From positions 39,232,630 through 39,296,629 of the forward strand of contig OV121087.1 in the NCBI GenBank assembly GCA_921293015.1: DNA of 64,000 nucleotides, given 5' to 3'. The position numbers were made by a program, and so were the translations under genes. The notes beneath the pieces were generated by a model. The model was not told the DNA's origin, ran no database searches, and saw only the letters and a program-made list of their open reading frames with translations. Source of the DNA: Phorcus lineatus. Lineage: Eukaryota > Mollusca > Gastropoda > Trochida > Trochidae. Of the stretch, positions 55,008-64,000 are shown piece by piece (within the stretch, counting starts at the first letter, position 1; each line of letters opens with the position of its first letter).

Positions 55008-55955
55008 AATAGAGCCATGGGCTCTGTAGCTCATCAGACTTTTGATAGAAATAGGTGTTTGGGTTTAGACCATGGGGTCATGGGCAGTGTAGGAAAGATA
55101 GCCTGTCCCAACGTCCGAGACAGGTAAATTTGTTAAAAGTTATTCACAATCAAATAAAAAAGGCCCATTGCCCATTTGGGGTCAAGGTGTCACCGAACCT
55201 ACAATTCAGAATCCCCATTGTCAAAGGAGTCTACACACAACTATAAAGCTATCAAGACCTTTTGGAACTGGAGAAGATGAAAGTAGGGTTTTAAGGTTTT
55301 GACCCCTGTGACCCCATTTGGGGTCAAGTGGTCACCAAACCTACAATTTAGAATCCCCAGTGTCCAAGGAGTCTTCACACAATTTTTCAGCTCTCCAGAC
55401 CTTTTGGAACTAGGGAAAAAGATGAAATTAGGTTTTGACCCCTGTGACCCCATTTGGGGTCATGGGGTCACCAAACCTACAATTTAGAATCTCCAGTGCC
55501 CAAGGAGTCTACACACAACTATTCAGCTCTCTGGACCTTTTGGAACTGGAGAAGAAGATGAAAATAGGTTTTTCATGTTTTGACCCCTCTGACCTCATTT
55601 GGGGTCATGGGGTAACAAAATCTACAATTTAGAATCCCCATTGGCCAAGAAGTCTACACACAACTTTTCAGCTCTCTGGACCTTTTGGAACTGGAGAAGA
55701 AGATTAAAATAGATTTTTAAGGTTTTGACCCTTGTGACCCCATTTGGGGTCATGGGGTCACGAAATCTACAATTTAGAATCCCCATTTGCCAAGGAGTAT
55801 GCACATAAAATTTCAGCTCTCTAGAGTCATTGGTTCTGGAGAAGAAGTCGAAAAAGTGAAAAGTTTACGGACGGATGGACGGACGGATGGACGGACGCCG
55901 GACGCCATGCCATGCCATAAGCCCATCGGGTCTTTCAGACCTGATGAGCTAAAAA
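55008..55955 (+). mobile_element. Repeat-core element (145-bp units), copy 1
   Basis: Starts 'tagagccatgggctctgtag' + 'ctcatcag' and ends '(ggac)n ... gccatgccataagcccatcg' + 'ggtctttcagacctgatgagcta'; TAGCTCATCAG and CTGATGAGCTA are inverted ends. The core has about five units of roughly 145 bp, each with 'ggggtcatggggtcac' and 'ctacaatttagaatccccat' and 'accttttggaactggag'. Elements of this architecture with tandem cores are known in molluscs (for example the pearl family); identity with those is not shown here. Confidence 0.8.
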
Positions 55956-57910
55956 GTATAACAAATACAGTCTTCTTGCATAATCTGCATCTGTGTGTCA
56001 TCAGCAAGGATCTTATTAATAACCTTAGTTACCTACTAAAAGACTCTTTTAAAACACATTTTCAATGAAGAAACATAGTCTGCTTGCATTATTTAGATAG
56101 TATTACATATCATGTATCATCTTCCCAGTATGACATCAGTGAGCAAGGTCTAATTGATCGGGAGACCACATGTTATCCTGATTTTCTCTTATCTGCGTCA
56201 GATATCTCAGCTTGAATCAATCCAATTAGTCTTAAGTACTTAATTAATCCTGTTTGTTGCTTGCAGGAACTGCCAGCTAGAACCTTTACATCTTCTTAAA
56301 GAGTCACTCCGTGATTTTCATAACATATTATTTACCTTTGGTACGAACCTAAATGTCATATGTGGTGATATAAATCAAAACATCTTAACTTTTCATGTAA
56401 AAGACAAATGACAAATACTGGTTTTCCATGAAAATCTAAAAACAGCCTTATAAATGCACATAGGTGTAGATATCACGTCCAATATACATGGATACTAGTT
56501 ATATATAACCTTACAATCACTATCAACTCCTAACTGCCCTCCTGGCTGTTTTAGATAAGTCTCCAAAATTACGTTTGACTATTTGACGCGTGCCACTGTC
56601 CAGTTTTCAATCATAATTGCAACGTTCTTCCTTCATATTGTCACTATAAAAAAAACCCGTTAAGCTTTAAAATGTGTCTTTCTGGTAACAGTCGATACTT
56701 TGCGATCAAATGACACCATTGATTAAGTTTGGCATATATGACTCCAACAACTCACGGAGTGGCTCTTTAACTGACACGGTAGTTGTACATAAAAGTAAAT
56801 AACATCAAACTTTTGGGATCTTAAAATGATCCCAAATAATTTTGCAAAGGAAGCCTAGCGCTCATCCTGTATTTGGTAAGGTTCAAGAAATATCAAAATA
56901 AAGTTAAAGTAAAAGTCAATTTCTATAGCGCTATATCCACACAGGTCATCAAGTAGTCGCAGAAGGGCAGTTTCAGTGCTGTGGTGGCGTCTTTAAGCTG
57001 AATTGAATCTTTGTAGGTCGTGACTTGAAATGTGTTCATTCAAAAAGACCTGCGCTGGCAAATCCTGGATACAGTGAACTTCATGTAAATTAGCCAATCA
57101 GAATGGCTTGACACTGAGATAAACAGTCAAACAGAACCAGGTAAAACACTGTATTTACTTACAAAGCATTCAAAATCATTTGGGTGTTCTAGGAAAGAAT
57201 TCTCTGTCATCAAAGCCATATTAAGAATTCAAATGGTTTTCCTATCACTGTCTAGGTAGTACCAAAGTTTGGGTAGAACAGAATTTGAAAATTTTAAATT
57301 ATGAATACTATCAATCTTCTCATTAATTATCGTATGTAAAATTTCAAAAACTGACTTGCCATCTATTACTGCATAAATTTTGTCATTGTTCTTGAAATTT
57401 CCAGTCAATTTTGACATCTTCAAAACATTAACCTCAGTTCATAATTCATTTGTCACTGTATTTGCCTCACCTTGGAAAGACAGTTTTTCCTGTTTCTTGA
57501 ATACTTACAATAGCTACGCCGAGAAGTTATTTAATAATAGAATAAGCATTATTTCTTTTAAAAGCAACTTCATGCAAACTAAGTAACATACCATTCCTTT
57601 TTAATGAGAATGGAAAATATTCAATAGCAGTAATTTCAGTCTATATTATATATATAATATATATTACAAGAAATGAACTGCTTCAAAACAGTAATGAATG
57701 AAAGTTTCAGAACATGTTTATAACAAATGTATATTTATAAACACTCTGGCAAGCATAACACACAATTTAACTCATATTTACTTACAGTAAATAGAAAGGA
57801 AGAAAGGGAAGTGAATTACACAACAACCTATTTAGTACAATGAGAGAGAGGGGTGATCAGCCCATACCTGTTTTGTAATAACAGCTTTACAAAATCCACT
57901 TATTATTTGC
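55956..57910. other. Unique AT-rich sequence between repeats
   Basis: No gene, splice-supported exon or known repeat recognised, apart from a short palindromic TATA run at 57646-57666. Confidence 0.5.
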
Positions 57911-57923
57911 TGTGTAACCTTTA

Positions 57924-58165
57924 GCGAGGTGCTATGGGGTTTAACGACACTTTCAAGAGTATTTCACTTATATCGCGGCTGCTAGTATTATTGCAGGGAG
58001 AAAGCCCGCAACACCATAGTAGCTATGCATTACGGTAAAACCTGCGAGCATCGGCTGGAACTAGCGAACCATGGGTGGTAGTACGCTGAAATTCAGTGTA
58101 GCATTGCACCCAAACCTTACTGCGTGTAGAACAGTTCTCTACTGTAGACAAATTTGCCGAGCCCC
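57924..58165 (-). repeat. SINE family A, 5'-truncated copy with perfect 13-bp target duplication
   Basis: TGTGTAACCTTTA at 57911-57923 and 58166-58178. Body as in the other copies; the head is cut at GGGGCTCGGCAAATTTG (minus strand), before the B box. The 3' tail is very short. Confidence 0.93.
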
Positions 58166-58269
58166 TGTGTAACCTTTAACATTTCTAAAAGATAAAAGAG
58201 TATCATTCATAACAAGTGCTTTAAGGACACTGCAGCAAGGTTTTTAAGAAAATGTAGACATTTCACAAA

Positions 58270-59646
58270 AAATAGAGCCATGGGCTCTGTAGCTCATCAG
58301 ACTTTTGATAGAAATAGGTGTTTGGGTTTAGACCATGGGGTCATGGGCAGTGTAGGAAAGATAGCCTGTCCCAACGTTCAAGACGGGTAAATTTGTTAAA
58401 AGTTATTCACAATCAAATAAAAAAGGCCCATTGCCATTTTGGGGTCAAGGGGTCACCGAACCTACAATTCAGAATTCCCATTGTCCAAGGAGTCTACACA
58501 CAGCTATTAAGCTATCAAGACCTTTTGGAACTGGAGAAGAAGATGAAAGTAGGATTTTAAGGTTTTGACCCCTGTGACCCCATTTGGGGTCAAGTGGTCA
58601 CCAAACCTACAATTTAGAATCCCCAGTGTCCAAGGAGTCTTCACACAATTTTTCAGCTCTCCAGACCTTTTGGAACTAGGGAAAAAGATGAAATTAGGTT
58701 TTGACCCCTGTGACCCCATTTGGGGTCATGGGGTCACCAAACCTACAATTTAGAATCCCCGTTGGCAAAGGAGTCTACACACACCTTTTCAGCTCTCTAG
58801 ACCTTTTGGAACTAGGGAAAAAGATGAAATTAGGTTTTTTAGGTTTTGACCCCTGTGACCCCATTTGGGGTCATGGGGTCACCAAACCTACAATTTAGAA
58901 TCCCCGTTTGCCAAGGAGTCAACACACAACTATTCAGCTCTCTAGACCTTTTGGAACTAGGGAAAAAGATGAAATTAGGTTTTTTAGGTTTTGACCCCTG
59001 TGACCCCATTTGGGGTCATGGGGTCACCAAACCTACAATTTAGAATCCCCTTTGGCCAAGGAGTCTACAAACACCTTTTCAGCTCTCTAGACCTTTTGGA
59101 ACTGGAGAAGAAGATGAAAATAGGTTTTTCAGGTTTTGACCCCTGTGACCCCATTTGGGGTTATGGGGTCACCAAACCTACAATTTAGAATCTCCAGTGC
59201 CCAAGGAGTCTTCACACAACTATTCAGCTCTCTGGACCTTTTGGAACTGGAGAAGAAGATGAAAATAGGTTTTTCATGTTTTGACCCCTCTGACTCATTT
59301 GGGGTCATGGGGTCACAAAATCTACAATTTAGAATCTCCATTGGCCAAGAAGTCTACACACAACTTTTCAGCTCTCTGGACCTTTTGGAACTGGAGAAGA
59401 AGATTAAAATAGATTTTTAAGGTTTTGACCCTAGTGACCCCATTTGGGGTCATGGGGTCACGAAATCTACAATTTAGCATCCCCATTTGCCAAGGAGTAT
59501 GCACATAAAATTTCAGCTCTCTAGAGTCATTGGTTCTGGAGAAGAAGTCGAAAAAGTGAAAAGTTTACGGACGGACGGACGGACGGACGCCGGACGCCAT
59601 GCCATGCCATAAGCCCATCGGGTTTTTCAGACCTGATGAGCTAAAA
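58270..59646 (+). mobile_element. Repeat-core element (145-bp units), copy 2, expanded
   Basis: Same ends as copy 1 (inverted TAGCTCATCAG / CTGATGAGCTA, GGAC tail, gccatgccataagcc). The core has about eight units at near-exact 145-base spacing, with 'gtcatggggtcaccaaacc' at 58727, 58872 and 59017 and a variant at 59162. Several units are almost identical, so the core has expanded locally. Short frames of about 65 codons in every unit are by-products of the repeat. Confidence 0.85.
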
Positions 59647-62600
59647 AGGGAAAACAAATATTATCAATTGCCAAAAGGAAGGCAATCTTTTTTAATCAAT
59701 GAAAGGATTTCTTGTAAATAACATACAAAGTTTAAATCTAAATTTAAACCCAGACTAGCTTAACCACCTTAAAACCAGCTTTGAGCTTATGGGCTACAAA
59801 GTTCAGATAAGCTTCACAGATCAATTCCCTAACTTGAATGATCAAAAGGTGTTCACACTAAAATGGCCATATGCAGTTTTTGCTTGATACTTGATAATTT
59901 CTTCAGATCAGGTTTAGAAATGAAATATTTGACCCTCTGAAGATAATAAAATTTTTTTAAAGAATTTGCTCTAAATACTAACTAATATCATGTGACTGCA
60001 GATAATCTAGTTGAGATATGAAGAACCTGTATTGCGCATAAATTAATTTTGAAAAGGAAAAATTAGAAAAGTTAAAAACATTCTAAAAAATTGCTTCAAT
60101 GCCTTTTATAATTGCAAACTGGGCACTACGAGAAAATATTTACAGCGGGAGATAATTAAAACACCCCCCCTTTGGAATGGACTCCTGAATAATCAAATTC
60201 TGATTTGTCATCCTTGTTTTTCCATGAAACCTTTTTATATAAAACATGTGCTTTATATGTGCCTACTGAGCACTGAGATAAAATATATTTACAATTTACA
60301 AGGGGAGCTGTGAATAATAAAAATTTGTTGTCCATGTTTTGAGGGCATTGAGATACAAGAGGGCATATTTGCTAACAGGGTTGGCATCAATTTGCTCTTG
60401 CTGAAAAAAACATGGATTTTTCTGAAAAACATCTGGCTAGCGTTCAGTTGTATTGGAAAAAACGGCAAAAATGGCATAAACTGGAGAAAATAACTGACAA
60501 AATACATTGTAGTTAAATTATTTTTTCCAACTTTAACAGTCATTTTAGCATTTACTTGTCAACCTTAGTGAGCTTACTGATTCAAACAGTTTACACAGAT
60601 TCCAACAGATGTGGGCTTTTGTTACGTAGAAAATAAAAAATATTGTGAATTCTAATTGTATGCTTGTTGAATGTTCAAATACAATTGTTGCATATATATT
60701 TCTATTCCAGGATGAACTGCTTACAGAGTAAAGTGCTTCATTATGAGGTAAGAACAGATTTCCTTTGTCTGCAAAAGGTGTGACTTCAAACATGTACTTG
60801 AATCCTTTAATGTGATAGTTTATACCAATTGTTTTTCTCATGAAGTGTTTCATATTTATTTGTTTTTACTCATGTTTCCTACAAACTTATTTTATGTGTA
60901 TAGCTATAGATGTGTAACCACCTTGTCTGCAGGTCAACATGTTTTCTTATTTTTTTAGACTTCAAAAAGTTATTTTATCTTTTCACTTTTACTGATTAAA
61001 TGCATCCACAATAAATACTATAGATATGTTGAATACTAAGCAAAATTTGGATAATAAAAGAAAAGCTGTATTGCTTTCTTTTTTTGCCATTTATTTTTTA
61101 TATTACCTGGATTTCTCCCCCCAGTTTTACTGATAAAAGAAAACAACCCATTTTTGCCAGCAAAAAGTAACCCCACCCCATATAACTTACATGTGCAGCA
61201 TTCATTTGTCACAACAGGCGTTGGAGTTAAAAACAGACAGCAAGTTATACACATGGCTTATGATTAACAGTAAGGGCCGTCTTTCAATGTAAGGAAGGGT
61301 AGAAGTGGCAATTCTTAATTAGGGGTTTAAAAGAGCTTCGTGGCTTCATGTATGTTTACATTACACAGTAGACGTCACTTGTCAAATATGAAACTAGAAC
61401 ATATGTAAACATAAACCAGTGATATATTTATGATACTTATATTTTCTCATTTTGCCTAATAAACTGTTTTAAGGCTGTGGTAAAATAATTCATTTTATCT
61501 TATTTGATATGATAATATTGGTTGTTAAAAGACAACCCTGAGCAATGATTATTGTCAGTAACAAAAATGAAATTGTACAAAAGTAAGATTGATAAAACAT
61601 AAATTCAAAAACATTTCTTGTTCATGTTTTTAAACATTCACAGTCCTAAGAATTCTTAAAGGGACACTCAGTGAGTTGTTGGAGTCACACAATTTTATTA
61701 AATACAAATCATTATCAATGAAGTCACTTAATCAAGAACTCACATTTACTCATTTTCAAGAAAATAAGATCAGTAAAGTGACACTCTAGAGGAATAAATC
61801 ACAATTTTGATATAAAAATCAACAGACAATGTAATTTTAGAAATCTATCTTAAAAGAAACCTATCAGCGTTTATCTAAAGCTCCAAGTGCAACATCAACA
61901 AATTCTAGCATTGCTGCACCCAGATCAAAGGTGCTCCTGATCCTTTCTTCCGCAAAAAAGTTCTTTTTGAATGACGATACAAAACAAATCCAAAATCTTC
62001 ATCTGAAAAATGTTTACGAACCAAACAGAGTTCAAAGGTCTCTAACAAACTTCAAAAAATTAAAAATCTTATAATGTCTTTCAAAAGATATAGCTGACAA
62101 TGAAAAACAGGTTGTAAGATTTTGAAGGTCCGACTGGTAACTGGTTGATCAACAGTAAGCAGAGAAGAAGCTGTTTTGCTTGACATAAACATCGACTGTC
62201 ATAAAATGTATAACATAATGCAGAGTGTAATTACACTCTCTGCCCTTTCGACCTTAACATGCACAAATACACAGCTCACAATAAGTTACCACTCACATAA
62301 CGTCAGATGCACTCAAAGCTTAGATTTCAAACAAAAAAAGAGAATATAATCAGGGTTATTTCGCCAGCTGTCAATAACTGGTCAGTGTCAAGACTACAAG
62401 TAATTTTTTGGAAAGTTTTGATTAATTTTTACTTTCAAAGTTGCAAGCTTATTTATGACACTACATGATCAAACTTCTAATAATTATTGTGAATTCAATC
62501 TGGCTACTGCTACCCACTGCATGTAAAAATATCTTTCAATAATAATTTCAAGCTCTCTTATTATTCTTTCAACAGACAATAAAACCAAGTATAAAATATA

Positions 62601-62700
62601 TTCATGATTTTCCCAAAAAAATTTTAATATGGATAGACAATCTCGAGAGAAAATGTCTTAAATTCATAATAAATTTATCAGAATTTGTCTTTATATATCT
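59647..62700. other. Gene-poor AT-rich stretch
   Basis: No supported gene. If the distal first exon at 62749 belongs to SLC4A11 this is intron. Confidence 0.55.
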
Positions 62701-62748
62701 TAAATTAAATAATTAATTTGGAAATGTAAACAAGAAATAGTTACTCAC

Positions 62749-62756
62749 TTTGGCAT
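62749..62756 (-). CDS. Candidate distal alternative first coding exon of SLC4A11 (MPK-)
   Basis: On the minus strand CCAGCCATGCCAAA|GTGAGTAAC gives an ATG in strong Kozak context (G at -3) followed after 8 coding bases by a good donor. Phase 2 matches SLC4A11 exon 2, so the joined protein would start M-P-K then RSTSLAS. No other minus-strand exon was found between 38 and 62 kb that it could belong to. Human SLC4A11 also uses alternative first exons. Phase agreement alone happens one time in three, and the exon could serve a gene not recognised here. Confidence 0.4.
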
Positions 62757-63150
62757 GGCTGGAAGAAAACCTCCACCTTCCTTCACTGTGTTATTTGTAA
62801 GACAATTCCTCTGTATAGTCCCTTATCTTGTTCTACTGGCAGTGATACTTTTAAACAGACTGAGCCACACTAGGAGAGAAGTAGGCTTAACCATTAGGAT
62901 CTATAAAGGGAGGTGACTGGAACAGCCAGACAAATAGGGCGTTGTATGTAACAGCTTTAGTTGGAGGTTCAAGTGATAGCCACATATACTGAGTGACCAA
63001 CGATAAGAAATAAGTAATATGTAACTGGAATGAAACAGGGAGGTGTTTGGAACAGCTATTTCCTCTCTGGGGGGAGGTGAAAGTATCTGCCTCAACCAAT
63101 CAAGGTTATTGGATCGCCTATAGGCAAAAGCTGATTGGATGATAATGTTT
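62757..63150 (-). promoter_or_regulatory. Candidate distal promoter and 5'UTR
   Basis: Compared with the surrounding DNA this stretch is less AT-rich. It contains CCAAT boxes in both orientations (minus strand CCAATCAGC and CCAATAACC with ATTGG nearby, plus 63092-63137) and a motif repeated 128 bases apart: GGCTGTTCCAGTCACCTCCC (62909-62928, inverted) and AGCTGTTCCAAACACCTCCC (63038-63057, inverted). Minus-strand TTTAAAAG at about 62852-62859 could act as a TATA-like box. All inference from position and motifs. Confidence 0.35.
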
Positions 63151-64000
63151 TTGTTATTATAATGTGATACTACCTACTGTCACAAGTTTGTTTCACAAGC
63201 CTGAGGTAAGAGCTTAAGGATATTGTACCTGGAAGCTTTGCCTCAATGAGAGGTGTTACCACAATCGTAACCCCTAATGTGTTAACAAAATAATATGTAA
63301 CAACTGGTTATTGACACCACTAAAGTAGATGCACTTTAATTATTTGGATGTCATCAGAATGATCGATGATTTGACAATTCTGGAATATTTTTCAACACAT
63401 CTTTTTTTTACATTAAAAAAAAAAAAATTAATTTGAATTAAAAAACAATTTCTTTCAAAATTGAATATTAATAAGGAATTTTAAGGAAATAGCTTAAATA
63501 TCTATTTAATTACAGACATACATAAAAATATAAAGTAAGATGGATTTGGTAAAGATAAGTTATTATACGTTTTCAAATGAATTATTTATGTTGGCTTATT
63601 TCTGTATCATGGTTACTAGATGAAAACACATTTCAACACTATCTTTCTTTCTTATATCTCACTGCACCACCGATATAAAATATGTTTCATTATCAATAGA
63701 TAATAAATAACATAACTTATCTATATATTACATGTTTACATATCATTTTTACTTGATAAGCAATTAAATACAACACTCATATATAACACCTATTTATGCT
63801 ATAATCTCTTTGTGATCTGAATACAAACCTAAGTTTAATCTATGTTGATTAAAACATGAAAAAATTGGTTTAAAATAGTATTTTCTCACTGCCTTTCAAA
63901 AAATAAAATCTTATCATTTGGAAATACATTATACCAATAATTGTATGCAGTAATGCTTAAATTAAAGTCTGCCAAACAAACCCACAAACCAATGGCAACA
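63151..64000. other. AT-rich terminal stretch
   Basis: Low-complexity A/T runs (63400-63480) and unique AT-rich sequence. Nothing else seen. Confidence 0.5.

Noticed and set aside
55055-59504. Many ~60-90-codon frames with repeated NLQFRIP-type motifs on both strands
   Set aside because: By-products of the 145-bp tandem units; they occur in every unit and on both strands.
62887-63099. Two overlapping minus-strand frames of 64 and 70 codons
   Set aside because: Lie in the candidate promoter/5'UTR; no known domain and no splice-supported continuation.

Overview
The window is animal nuclear DNA: AT-rich, intron-dense, and full of short interspersed repeats, minisatellites and DNA-transposon relics. 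The repeats point to a mollusc, probably a marine gastropod or a relative: tRNA-derived SINEs, and elements made of 'gggtcatggggtcac' tandem units that end in a GGAC-rich tail and a 'gccatgccataagcccatcgg' block. That assignment is inference, and no species can be named from the sequence alone. No operon, rRNA, intact tRNA or CRISPR array is present.

Two protein genes can be rebuilt exon by exon, both on the minus strand. (1) Positions 102-9457 hold the first six coding exons (231 residues) of a PDZD8 orthologue: an N-terminal membrane anchor and most of the SMP lipid-transfer domain. The gene runs off the left edge. A YY1-type element (AAGATGGCGT on the minus strand) lies about 220 bases upstream of its ATG and probably marks the promoter. 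(2) Positions 14705-37748 hold what appears to be a complete SLC4A11-type transporter gene: 19 coding exons, all GT-AG and phase-compatible, giving 886 residues against about 891 in human SLC4A11. A second possible first exon lies 25 kb further upstream at 62749-62756, with a strong Kozak context and the same splice phase, suggesting alternative promoters and N-termini.

Layout from left to right: 0-9.7 kb PDZD8, with a truncated LINE and a pentanucleotide array in an intron; 9.7-14.7 kb spacer plus the SLC4A11 3'UTR; 14.7-37.7 kb SLC4A11, with several SINE insertions in introns; 37.7-41.6 kb upstream flank with decayed SINEs; 41.69-46.16 kb a three-level nest of DNA transposons (a piggyBac-like element with TTAA ends, inside it an element with 20-bp inverted repeats and a perfect 12-bp target duplication, and inside that a MULE-like element with ~80-bp inverted repeats and an 11-bp target duplication); 46.2-62.7 kb gene-poor DNA with minisatellites and two repeat-core elements of 145-bp units; 62.7-63.15 kb the candidate alternative first exon and promoter; then AT-rich DNA to the end.

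The two genes do not form a pathway. One encodes an ER membrane-contact lipid-transfer protein, the other a plasma-membrane proton/hydroxide (and ammonia- or water-linked) transporter. Their shared strand and nearness may be chance. The least ordinary things here are the nested transposon with its degenerate ~185-bp array, the possible distal first exon of SLC4A11, and the splice-acceptor duplication at SLC4A11 exon 9.
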